From the NCBI GenBank assembly GCA_036274895.1, contig DASUEU010000001.1, positions 1 through 54,180 of the forward strand: a stretch of 54,180 bases of DNA, read 5' to 3'. The DNA is from CALMKX01 sp036274895. Lineage in GTDB: Bacteria > Acidobacteriota > Thermoanaerobaculia > Multivoradales > SZUA-115. Positions 1 to 7,689 of the stretch are shown piece after piece. The notes below the pieces were generated by a model that worked only from the letters and a program-made list of their open reading frames with translations, did not search any database and was not told the origin of the DNA. The position numbers and the translations under genes are program-made. The first letter of the stretch is position 1. Every line of letters starts with the position of its first letter.

Positions 1-98
1 ACCACCGAAAGGAGCGCCCCCACCCCACAAACCAGCACACCCTGGCAGACACCCTGCCCCCCACCGGGCAGAACACCCAACCGAGGACCCACTCCGCA

Positions 99-138
99 AA
101 TCTAATTGTCGCCGACCCTCGAATCTAATTGACGCCGG
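99..138. repeat. Two direct copies of an IS-end-like 17-mer
   Basis: AATCTAATTGTCGCCGA (99-115) and AATCTAATTGACGCCGG (122-138) differ at two positions and recur with a 23-base period. Tandem sub-terminal repeats of this kind are known from ends of IS21-type elements; the transposase genes would lie left of the window. The link to IS21 is inference from the pattern only. Confidence 0.4.
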
Positions 139-494
139 ACACGCAAGCTCCGTTATTAGCTGAAGTCTAGACAGATTCCTCAAGAAGTCAAGAGCAATCT
201 GGTATTGCGGCCCTGTGGTATCGCAGAGCTGCAGCGGGGCGACTCCAAGGCGTCTTTCCAGTGGACATGGGGCATCCTGGCTGGCTCAGTGGTGCCCGCC
301 ACCTCGACGACCTGCGCTCCCACTCTCCGAGTAGCGTGGCCGGATTGGTTGGGGCGGGAGGTGGGCTCCCTGGCCACTGCAGGACTAGGTCTGAGGTTTC
401 CTCGTGGCAGACAGGCGGCTGGCAACGGGCCAAGAGTCATCTCGGTAGTGTCCCGATCTGAAATCCCTCCCGGTTGACACGTAGTCCTCCGGTA

Positions 495-518
495 GCTTCC
501 CCCGCGAAAGGGGGAAGC
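495..518. terminator. Strong GC hairpin, terminator-like
   Basis: A perfect 9-bp stem (GCTTCCCCC at 495-503 pairing with GGGGGAAGC at 510-518) closes a GCGAAA loop. No T-tract follows on either strand, so intrinsic termination is not certain; it could be a leader hairpin of the gene starting at 600. Confidence 0.4.
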
Positions 519-599
519 GCTCCCCCTCCCTACAGAAGCGGCCGCGAGCAGAGCTGTGACCCTCCGCCCGGAGCCTAGCCAAACAAAGAGACCTGCTCC

Positions 600-983
600 A
601 TGCCTGACCGACCGAAGTCTACCCCGCGGGAGTTCGAAGAGTTGGCGCCCTTCCGAGAGTCGTTCCTGACCCTCTTCACAGAACCAGAGGGCGCCGCCGC
701 GTTCCGCCGGGTGGGCCATCTCATCTTCGAGTGGCTCCTCGACTGGCAGCACGCGGCGCCGATCCGCGAGCCCCTGATGATCCTGGAGCTACGCGCCAGG
801 GCCGCGGATCTCCGCTACGTCGAGCGCTTCCTCCTGGACACGGTAGCCGTGGGGACCGGGATCGGGATTGACCCGCAGTGGGAACGCGCCCTCAAGCACC
901 ACACCGGCCGATGGGCGCTCCGGGCCGGGACGCTCGCGGCGGAGATCGAGACGGCCATCAGTGACGCCGGGATGCTCCTCTAG
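600..983 (+). CDS. Hypothetical protein, 127 aa
   Basis: I do not recognise this family. The product is soluble, charged and predicted mainly helical, with no signal peptide or membrane segment. It contains an aromatic patch (LIFEWLLDWQ, about residues 41-50) and ends in a hydrophobic GMLL. The ATG at 600 is the only reasonable start, although the Shine-Dalgarno is weak. Third-position GC bias supports real coding. It sits at the edge of the island that carries the ATPase/subtilisin pair and could be cargo of the same mobile region. No function is proposed. Confidence 0.6.
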   Translation: MPDRPKSTPREFEELAPFRESFLTLFTEPEGAAAFRRVGHLIFEWLLDWQHAAPIREPLMILELRARAADLRYVERFLLDTVAVGTGIGIDPQWERALKHHTGRWALRAGTLAAEIETAISDAGMLL

Positions 984-993
984 GCTGCTCGCC

Positions 994-1248
994 ATGCTCA
1001 CCCCGGAGCGCATCCCGTTCACGGCCAAGGGGGCCGGCAACGGAGCGGCCAAGTGGTGATTCTGGGCTCGTGCGGCCAGCTTCCCCTCCGTTGGTGCTTG
1101 GCTGGAGGCCCTCGCCAATCGCGAGGTGCTGAGACTCGAGGTGAAGCGAGGCGTCTACGATCCGCCTGCCGGAAGTCCTGACCCTCCCCGGGGGTGCAAC
1201 GCCCCCGGCCCTTCCTCCCCGCCTGTGCTACCCCAGGGCCATGCCTGA
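994..1248 (+). pseudogene. Small reading frame interrupted by one in-frame TGA
   Basis: From ATG 994 the frame reads 21 codons to TGA at 1057-1059, then stays open in the same frame to TGA 1246-1248. The second half has protein-like composition (VGAWLEALANREVLRLEVKR). The frame begins 10 bases after the preceding stop and runs a few bases into the next start at 1241, as in a compact gene string. Either a nonsense mutation has killed a gene of about 84 codons, or the resemblance to coding is chance. I do not recognise the family. Confidence 0.35.
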
Positions 1249-1489
1249 GCGAACACGCAGACCACGTGACCCGAGTCAGTTGGCACACTCCGTCTATCTC
1301 GAAGCGATTGGCGAGGCACCGGAGCTACCCAAGCCAGAGAAGGAGAAGAACCCGGCGGCGGTGGCCCTGGGGAGGTTGGGAGGGGCGAAGGGCGGGAAGC
1401 CTCGAGCAGCCAGGTTGACGGCAGAGGAGCGGCGGGAGAGCGCGCGGAAGGCGGCCATCACGCGCTGGTTCAAACGAGGGCAGCTTTAG
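1241..1489 (+). CDS. Small basic protein, 82 aa
   Basis: The C-terminal half carries ALGRLGGAKGGK followed by LTAEERRESARKAAITRW, a pattern I recognise from a widespread family of short basic proteins of unknown role in bacterial genomes. The Gly/Lys-rich stretch and following basic helix would suit nucleic-acid binding, but this is inference. The N-terminal third is Arg/Pro-rich. The gene is convergent with the subtilisin gene and overlaps its stop by 4 bases. The start at 1241 overlaps the end of the interrupted frame upstream. Confidence 0.6.
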   Translation: MPERTRRPRDPSQLAHSVYLEAIGEAPELPKPEKEKNPAAVALGRLGGAKGGKPRAARLTAEERRESARKAAITRWFKRGQL

Positions 1490-3720
1490 CTCGTCAAGCC
1501 AATCCGCAGCCTGGGCCGGAGCGGAACTAGGATGCTCGGGTACGCCCGCACGACGCGGTTGTACAGGTCGGGGACCTTATTTGCCCTTAGACCGATGACG
1601 AGAGCGTAAGGAAGCTCTTCCGGCTCAGCGGCGGCCTGGAGACCTTGCCGATGTTGATACGCGATGTCGAAGCATGGGTCCTTCAAGCTTGAAGCCCTGA
1701 CGGCCTTCGAACTCTTGAGGCACGGTTCCCACTTTTGGCCGTCCTCTCTTAACTCATACTCTGCAGCTGAGTACATATTGCGCTCTGAAAAAAACGGTGC
1801 TGTTGTGGGATGGGCCGAGGTGCGCCCATCGGCGTAATGGCGGTACTTGTCTGAATGGGGGCGAAAAGAAACCTCCACTCCGCTTTGTGTATAGGCTCCG
1901 GGGTGCTCCGGGTCTACTCGCGGGGCAATGAGCAATGTGGCTTGCAGAGTTACCATGCCCTGGAGTGCTTCCTTCGGCAGCGGAAAGGGCGCGCGGAGGC
2001 TCTGTCCGACTGGCAGACTACCCTGGTAGACAACGAGCACCTCGTTGTCATTGCACGTAATAAGGTCTCCAAAATTGTCAGGAAACCGCCCCCATCCCAC
2101 CTCGCGGCGGCAAGAGTCACGGCAGTCTGCTTGGTGGACTAGCAGTGCTCGCACTGCCAGCGGATTCAGCTCGTTGCCTAACTGAACGCGGACGGATACC
2201 CCTGCTCGTAAGGCATAGGGAGCTGAGAAGCTGGTACCTTTAACCCCCACTGCTCTGGGAGCACTGGACGCGCCGAGCACCATAAATGGTTCGTCGTCGC
2301 TACCACCGAAAGAAACCCCATCAGGCTTGACAATCCCGGGAGTTCGGCCCGGCCCAGTGCAACTATAGGCGGCGCGCTGCCAGTCATCTTCTCTGGAGGT
2401 GGCCGCCCCAACGGATAGTACGTTTACCCCGTCGGCCGGAGGCTGAATACGGTTCAATCCCAAGTCGGAATCTAGCTCTCCATCGTTTCCTGCCGCGACT
2501 GTCACGAGCCTAGCAGGCTCGACAAGGTGCTCGTCCAAGGCCGCAGTCCACAGGCTGACCTCATCATCCAAACAGGCAACGTCCGGACCGAGGCTGATAT
2601 TCACGAACTCGTGCTCACCTTCATCTTGCTGGAGCACCTCCAGAATCCTGTCCAGAACGTCGACGTACTCAAGATCGTTCATGCCTGTGGAGGCATCCAG
2701 CACCCGCACGTGGTCCACGTGGCAGAGAGGTTGTCCAGGATCATCAGGTGGCTGCATACTCCCAAACAGGAACGCTGACGTTACCGCCAGCCCGTGCTCC
2801 TCTAGGGCCGGCACCGATGGGCCAATGTTTTCCGGTTCTATCAGACTCACCCAATTGGAGAGGTCCGGCAATCGCGGAAGACCACCGTCAAAAATCAGAA
2901 CCCGTGAACTGGGGTCCAACGGACCGCCCTCGGGTAGGGAGACCCTCGGACCAATAGTCTTTCGCAGAATGCTTGGCACTAAAGGGCGCAGCGTAGGCAT
3001 AGACCTAGTGACTCGGACGAAAGCAAAGGTTGCAAGATCAATGATTCCGGGAGCGGTTGAGGTTACTGGCACGAAGCTCAAACCCTTGACGTCACGGCGG
3101 CGCTCCATCAGCGGCTCAGCCCCGAGGCGCAGGGCATACCGCTCGAAGGCCCTCAGAATTTCCTCATCGCCACCGTTATGAAGGACAACTTCAAAGACAT
3201 GACGCGCTCTGTCAGTGGGCATCCGCCTCACCTTATCGCCGGCCGCGAATGGGCGGATATCCTCTACCTGCGCCAACTTGTCCGCTCCTCGGGTGCTCTC
3301 GCTCCATGTGGGTAGCTCGGTCGTCCACCTCCGAAAGTTGGCGCGAGGGCCGGCCACGAAAATGTCCTGCCCCATAGCTTGGGGCGGGTGCTTGGTGGTT
3401 CCCCATTGCTCCGGCTCAATCATCCGGAGTCGGCTACCAACTGCCCGAACCCCCACCTGCTCCAGCAGATCGCGCGGGAAGTCGCTCTTAGCAATGTAGC
3501 GAGGGTGCAGCGTAAGAATCGCCACAGCCTCGTCCCGTGGACAAGCCGCAGCGGGAAGAGAGGACATCGCGTTGACGGTTTCTGAGAGCTTCTTTGAAAG
3601 GCGGCGCTTGGCGCTTGCGAATGTGTAGGGCGGGTTCTTTGGAGCGCCTCCCGAGGGAACCTCGACAGGCGCCGTTAATCTCTCGCCCTTGCCCAATAGA
3701 TAGTTGTTTCGGCGTGCCAT
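1486..3720 (-). CDS. ietS: Subtilisin-like S8 serine protease, IetS-type defence subunit
   Basis: The 744-aa product has the S8 catalytic triad in order: Asp278 in VLIFDGG, His309 in EEHGLAVTS and Ser497 in KGTSFSAP. The oxyanion Asn412 lies in AAGND. There is no signal peptide, so it acts in the cytoplasm, unlike most subtilases. About 270 residues precede the protease domain and about 230 follow it. The gene starts one base after the stop of the AAA ATPase gene, with its Shine-Dalgarno (GGAAAGG) inside the ATPase 3' end, so the two are translated as a pair. ATPase plus cytoplasmic subtilase is the signature of IetAS, first described from plasmid incompatibility and later as anti-phage. GC content is visibly below that of the chromosome around it, which suggests transfer. 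Confidence 0.8.
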   Translation of the reverse strand: MARRNNYLLGKGERLTAPVEVPSGGAPKNPPYTFASAKRRLSKKLSETVNAMSSLPAAACPRDEAVAILTLHPRYIAKSDFPRDLLEQVGVRAVGSRLRMIEPEQWGTTKHPPQAMGQDIFVAGPRANFRRWTTELPTWSESTRGADKLAQVEDIRPFAAGDKVRRMPTDRARHVFEVVLHNGGDEEILRAFERYALRLGAEPLMERRRDVKGLSFVPVTSTAPGIIDLATFAFVRVTRSMPTLRPLVPSILRKTIGPRVSLPEGGPLDPSSRVLIFDGGLPRLPDLSNWVSLIEPENIGPSVPALEEHGLAVTSAFLFGSMQPPDDPGQPLCHVDHVRVLDASTGMNDLEYVDVLDRILEVLQQDEGEHEFVNISLGPDVACLDDEVSLWTAALDEHLVEPARLVTVAAGNDGELDSDLGLNRIQPPADGVNVLSVGAATSREDDWQRAAYSCTGPGRTPGIVKPDGVSFGGSDDEPFMVLGASSAPRAVGVKGTSFSAPYALRAGVSVRVQLGNELNPLAVRALLVHQADCRDSCRREVGWGRFPDNFGDLITCNDNEVLVVYQGSLPVGQSLRAPFPLPKEALQGMVTLQATLLIAPRVDPEHPGAYTQSGVEVSFRPHSDKYRHYADGRTSAHPTTAPFFSERNMYSAAEYELREDGQKWEPCLKSSKAVRASSLKDPCFDIAYQHRQGLQAAAEPEELPYALVIGLRANKVPDLYNRVVRAYPSILVPLRPRLRIGLTS

Positions 3721-3721
3721 C

Positions 3722-4813
3722 TCAACCTTTCCTTGCGGCCATCGTGCGGCGCCGTATGGTGTCCCGCGACAGCCCGGTCACATTTGCGATCCTACGTTGT
3801 GACAATCCAGCCTTGCGCATGCTCTCGGCTATGTTCCAAAGGGTCTTTCGGTCCCGGCCCTTTGAGATCTGAGCCGCAAGGTCAAAGCCTAAGCCGGTTA
3901 GGTCGTGATGCCCCCCTAGTAGAGCCTTTCGGCGCAGCGCTATTACGCGGCGCGCAATATCTGCAAACGACTCCCCTTCCAAGGCCGCCGCCAATGCCGC
4001 GACCGCTTCAGGGGAGACGGTACTTCCCTCACAGAGGCGATTGATCGCCCCCTCAACCGCCGTCCGCTGCGGCAAGGGGAACTCGATCACACGGTCAAAC
4101 CGGCGCCAGACAGCTAGATCTAGCAAATCAGGATGATTAGTTGCTGCGATCAGCAGGCCGCTGGCGGGCCATTCGTCCACAGCCTGCAAGAGGACCGTCA
4201 CCAGTCTCTTAAGTTCGCCGATCTCCGTGGTGTCGTCTCGGCGCTTGGCAATGGCATCGAACTCATCGAGTAGCAGCACAGATGGTACCTTTTGGGCATA
4301 GTCCAAAACAGAACGGATATTGTTGCCGGTTCTTCCCAGGAAGCTGCTCATCACGGCGGCAAGGTCAAGCGTGAGTAGGGGCCGATTGAATTGGGACGCG
4401 AGCCAACGAGCAGCGAGGGTTTTGCCGACACCTGGCGGACCTACAAAGAGCAGGCTCTTTGACGGCACCAGCCCGGCGGTCAGAAGTTCCGCCTCCCGAG
4501 AGCGTTCGGTGAGCACCTCGACCAACGCCTCGGAGACCGCGGGCAGCCAGACGGGCTCCGGTTGGACCTCCGGATCCTGCTCCCAGCGGAGCAGTTCCAG
4601 GCGGCTGTCCAGGTCCACCGGTACCGGCGAAGTTGCTCCCCGCACAACGCCCTTGGCGAGCGCTGTCTGCGCATCGAGGATGGTTCGCTTCAGGTCAGGC
4701 CTCCGGTGCAGGATCGCCGGCAAACTCCTCTTCGCGAACGCCACGGCATCGTCCCGCTTGTCCTTCCCTACTAGTTGCGCCAACTGGACGAAGGCTAGGT
4801 CAGTGTCGGTCAA
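3722..4813 (-). CDS. ietA: AAA ATPase, IetA-type partner of the subtilisin
   Basis: The 363-aa product is a single AAA+ module: Walker A GPPGVGKT (125-132), Walker B LLLDEFDA (190-197), sensor-1 ATN (224-226) and Arg-finger-like WRRFDR (236-241). The first 90 residues are helical and may bind the protease. Residues about 335-356 (AGLSQRRIANVTGLSRDTIR) look like a helix-turn-helix, unusual in this ATPase class, and could give DNA binding or autoregulation. The start is TTG at 4813, preceded by AGGGGTGG; no ATG fits. In the family model the ATPase senses a trigger and unleashes the protease; the trigger is not known from this sequence. Confidence 0.8.
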   Translation of the reverse strand: MTDTDLAFVQLAQLVGKDKRDDAVAFAKRSLPAILHRRPDLKRTILDAQTALAKGVVRGATSPVPVDLDSRLELLRWEQDPEVQPEPVWLPAVSEALVEVLTERSREAELLTAGLVPSKSLLFVGPPGVGKTLAARWLASQFNRPLLTLDLAAVMSSFLGRTGNNIRSVLDYAQKVPSVLLLDEFDAIAKRRDDTTEIGELKRLVTVLLQAVDEWPASGLLIAATNHPDLLDLAVWRRFDRVIEFPLPQRTAVEGAINRLCEGSTVSPEAVAALAAALEGESFADIARRVIALRRKALLGGHHDLTGLGFDLAAQISKGRDRKTLWNIAESMRKAGLSQRRIANVTGLSRDTIRRRTMAARKG

Positions 4814-4898
4814 TCTAGTCCACCCCTAACTCAAGATAGCCCCGTGTTTATCCACCGAGTGGACTAGAGCGTAGCATGGAGCATCGTTCTAGTCCATA
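4814..4898. promoter_or_regulatory. Three copies of a TCTAGTCCA operator-like word
   Basis: TCTAGTCCAC at 4814-4823 is perfectly inverted as GTGGACTAGA at 4859-4868, and a third near-copy TCTAGTCCAT lies at 4889-4898. They fill the divergent interval between the ATPase gene and the transposase. The first copy overlaps the ATPase ribosome-binding site, so a bound protein would block expression. The helix-turn-helix of the ATPase is the nearest candidate ligand. Alternatively the words are remnants of transposon ends. Confidence 0.5.
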
Positions 4899-4950
4899 CC
4901 GTATCCGGATTGTGCCTGTGCGCTCAGGAATATTGCCTGGCACGGCAAGC

Positions 4951-5811
4951 GTGCTGAGCATGGCGAAGCGCGTGGCGGTGGTCTCTGCCCTGGTGGAGGG
5001 AGTCTCCATCCGCGCGGCAGCCCGCATGGTAGGCGTCTCCAAGGACACCGTGATGAAGCTCCAGCGCGAGCTGGGGGAAGCCTGCATCCGGTTCCAAGAT
5101 GAGAAGCTCCGGGGCCTGAGCTGCAAGAACCTCCAGGTCGACGAGGTTTGGAGCTTCGTCTACGCCAAGCAGAAGAACGTCCCTGCCTCCCTCAAGGACG
5201 AGTTCGGCGTGGGCGACGTTTGGACCTTCACGGCGATCGACGCCGAGACGAAGCTCGTGCCGTCCTTCCTGGTGGGGAGCCGCGATGCCGGGTGCGCTAC
5301 GGAGTTCCTCCAGGACTTGGTGGGCCGGCTGAGCAGCCGGGTCCAGCTGACCACGGACGGTCACCGGATGTACGTCTCCGCCGTCGAGGACAGCTTCGCG
5401 GGGAACGTGGACTATGCCCAGGTGGTCAAGATCTACGGGGCCGGCCCGGAAGGGGAGCACCGCTACAGCCCGCCGGAGTGCATCGGCTGCCGGGCCGAGG
5501 TGATCTCCGGGGACCCGGACCCCGCCCACGTGAGCACGAGCTACGTTGAGCGCTCGCACCTGACGGTCCGGAGGTCGATCCGCCGGTTCACCCGCCTGCC
5601 GAACGGCTTCTCGAAGAAGGTCGAGCACCACGTCGCGGCCCTCGGCCTGTTCTTCTGCTTCTACAACTTCTGGCGGATCCAAAAGACCCTGCGGTGTACC
5701 CCTGCCATGGCGGCCGGTGTCACCTCGAAGCTGCGGAGCACGGCCGACCTCGTGGCCCTGCTCCCCGCCGCTCCCGCGAAGAAGCGGGGACCCTACAAGC
5801 CCCGGAGCTAA
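4951..5811 (+). CDS. IS1-like DDE transposase
   Basis: The product has an N-terminal helix-turn-helix (RAAARMVGVSKDTVMKL) and a DDE catalytic core: Asp in LQVDEVWSFVYAKQKN, Asp in LTTDGHRMY and Glu in STSYVERSHL. This arrangement matches proteins annotated as IS1-family transposases across proteobacteria and relatives. I chose GTG 4951 because VLSMAKRVAVVSALVEG aligns with the usual N-terminus; ATG 4960 is nearly as good, and the upstream ATG at 4876 would add residues not typical of the family. The frame is intact. I found no matching terminal inverted repeats or target duplication, so the element may be immobile or its ends eroded. It marks the right edge of the island. Confidence 0.85.
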   Translation: MLSMAKRVAVVSALVEGVSIRAAARMVGVSKDTVMKLQRELGEACIRFQDEKLRGLSCKNLQVDEVWSFVYAKQKNVPASLKDEFGVGDVWTFTAIDAETKLVPSFLVGSRDAGCATEFLQDLVGRLSSRVQLTTDGHRMYVSAVEDSFAGNVDYAQVVKIYGAGPEGEHRYSPPECIGCRAEVISGDPDPAHVSTSYVERSHLTVRRSIRRFTRLPNGFSKKVEHHVAALGLFFCFYNFWRIQKTLRCTPAMAAGVTSKLRSTADLVALLPAAPAKKRGPYKPRS

Positions 5812-5898
5812 GACGAGGACACGACCCCGAGCCGAGGAGCCAAGCCGCTCGCGCCGGGCCCGTGGTAGTCTGAACCACTCCTACTCAACGGATCCAGG

Positions 5899-7683
5899 AT
5901 GCGTGAGATCAGAACGCGGCAGCTGATCGAGATCGCCTCGACGCTCGCGGCGGGCGGCCGGGTGGCCGAGGCGGCGGATCTGCTCACCGTGGTGCTCGCC
6001 CTCGAGCCGGGCCACGCCGAGGCGCGCCGCCGGCTGGCCGAGGCCAGGACCCAGGCGCGGCGCGGCATCGCCACCTCCGAGCGCACCAGCCTGCTGGGGA
6101 CCGCCGCCGAGGAGATGCGCCGCGACCTGCTCGACGCCGTGCAGTTCGTCGGTATGGCCCGCCAGATCTGGCGCAAGGGCGACGACGAACGAGCCCGCGA
6201 GCTGCTGGCCCTGGCCCGTGCCAAGGCCCCCCACCAGCCCGAGACTTACAAGCTGGCCGCGGCCGTGGCGGGGGAGGGAGGCCGCTGGGAGGAAGCGGCG
6301 GCCGATCTCGCCGAGGCCCTCCGCCTCGATCCCTTCGACGGTGAGTCAGCGGAGCTGCTCTCCCACGCGGAAGAGAAAGCCGGGAAGCTCCCCGCCGCCG
6401 CCGAGGCCGGGGTGCACGCCTTCCTGCTCCTGGCCGACCTCGACGCCGCCAAGAAGGGGGACCTCTCCCGGCGGCTCACCCGCCTGCGCCGGCGCCTGGG
6501 CTGGAGCCGCGAGGAGCTCGCCGCCGCCTTCGAGCGCCGCCGTGAGCTGCTGGAGGCGACCACCGACCGCCTGGCCTGGAAGCAGGACCTGTGGTTGGGC
6601 GAGGCCAGCCGCCCGCCGGGTCGCGCCTTCTTCGGCCCACCCCCCGGGCTTGCCCGCAAGGGCCTGCTGTCGGTGGCCAACCGCCTCGCCGCCGCGCGGG
6701 CCTTCGCCGAGCTGGCGGACGACGAGCTGGTGCTGCTCGCCAGCACCGTGCAGGAGGAAGCTCACTCGAAGGGTAGCCTGGTCGCTTCCCGGGAGCAGGC
6801 GCAGGCCGACCTCTTCCTGGTCGAGAAGGGCGAGGTCCAGCTGGTGCGGACGGGCTCCTACGGCCCCCTCGTGGTGCGCAGGCTGATGTCCGGCGACCTG
6901 CTGGGTGAGGAGCGGTTCTTCGGTGCCGGCGGCCTCGCGGGCGATGCCCTGGCCGTGCGCAGCACCCGTCTGTTGCGCTTCGATGCCAGCGCCCTCGCCG
7001 AGGTCCTCACCGGTCACCGCCCTCTCGAGGCCCGCCTCTTGTGGCTGCTCTGGCATGCCCTCGCCGCCAAGCTGCGCAAGAGCAACGAGGAGCTGGCGCG
7101 GATCTTCCCGGCGGGAGGCCCGGGGCCTCAAGCCAAGGGGTCCACCAAGGCCGCCGCAAGCGGCGAGCGCCTGGAGGTCGACCACGAGGAGGCCTTGCTT
7201 ACCCTGGCGAAGAGCGGCCTGTCGAAGCGGGAGCTGGAGCTGCTGGCCCCCTTCGCCACCGAGCAGCGTTTCGCGACCGGCGAGTACGTCTTCCGGGACG
7301 GCGATGCCGGGGAGCGGCTCTACGCGGTGGTCTCCGGCAAGGTGGTGATCAGCAAGTTCATCCCGGGCGCCGGGGAAGAGGCCCTCTCTGTTCTCGGACC
7401 GGGGGAGATCTTCGGCGAGATGGCCCTGCTCGACGGCCGGCCCCGCTCGGCCGATGCCCGTGCCGACGGCGGCGCCGCCAAGCTCCTGGTGCTCGATCGC
7501 GCCGCCATCGCTTCCCTGCTCGCCCGTAGCAGCGAGTCCGCCCTGGAGGTCCTGAGGCTCCTCGGCCGGCTCCTCGCCAGCCGCCTGGCCGAGCTCGACG
7601 AGAAGATCGTCCTCTGGCGCATCCTCACCAGCCCGGAGATGCACGAGGCCGAGGCGGAGAGGGTGACGGCGGGGGGGCGGTAG
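5899..7683 (+). CDS. TPR protein with two cyclic-nucleotide-binding folds
   Basis: The 594-aa soluble product begins with TPR-like helical repeats (about residues 5-180, for example AEAADLLTVVLALEPGHAEA). A linker is followed by two cNMP-binding domains at about 265-395 and 435-575. The second keeps a near-canonical phosphate-binding cassette, FGEMALLDGRPRSA (505-518), with the Glu and Arg that contact cyclic nucleotides. The first has LGEERFFGAGGLAGDA in the same place and lacks the Arg-Ser pair, so it is probably a non-binding fold. There is no HTH and no enzyme domain. It likely couples second-messenger binding to a protein partner via the TPRs. It is monocistronic and convergent with the M16 genes. 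Confidence 0.8.
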   Translation: MREIRTRQLIEIASTLAAGGRVAEAADLLTVVLALEPGHAEARRRLAEARTQARRGIATSERTSLLGTAAEEMRRDLLDAVQFVGMARQIWRKGDDERARELLALARAKAPHQPETYKLAAAVAGEGGRWEEAAADLAEALRLDPFDGESAELLSHAEEKAGKLPAAAEAGVHAFLLLADLDAAKKGDLSRRLTRLRRRLGWSREELAAAFERRRELLEATTDRLAWKQDLWLGEASRPPGRAFFGPPPGLARKGLLSVANRLAAARAFAELADDELVLLASTVQEEAHSKGSLVASREQAQADLFLVEKGEVQLVRTGSYGPLVVRRLMSGDLLGEERFFGAGGLAGDALAVRSTRLLRFDASALAEVLTGHRPLEARLLWLLWHALAAKLRKSNEELARIFPAGGPGPQAKGSTKAAASGERLEVDHEEALLTLAKSGLSKRELELLAPFATEQRFATGEYVFRDGDAGERLYAVVSGKVVISKFIPGAGEEALSVLGPGEIFGEMALLDGRPRSADARADGGAAKLLVLDRAAIASLLARSSESALEVLRLLGRLLASRLAELDEKIVLWRILTSPEMHEAEAERVTAGGR

Positions 7684-7689
7684 GGGCCC

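Larger units (their letters stand above)
1..599. other. Gene-poor left end of the accessory island
   Basis: I see no convincing gene here. Open frames exist on both strands but have no plausible start signals, composition or recognisable motifs. The stretch holds a duplicated AATCTAATTG-type motif near 99-138, a strong hairpin at 495-518, and an isolated TTGACA at 474-479 without a matching -10 box. It may be the remains of a mobile-element end followed by the leader of the gene starting at 600. Confidence 0.5.

Noticed and set aside
474..479. TTGACA promoter for the gene at 600
   Set aside because: No acceptable -10 hexamer lies 16-18 bases downstream.
180..752. 190-codon minus-strand frame over the left end
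   Set aside because: It overlaps the better-supported gene at 600-983, has no Shine-Dalgarno and its composition is that of antisense GC-rich DNA.
1057..1059. Selenocysteine codon
   Set aside because: No SECIS-like hairpin follows at the right distance and the product has no redox motif; a nonsense mutation is simpler.
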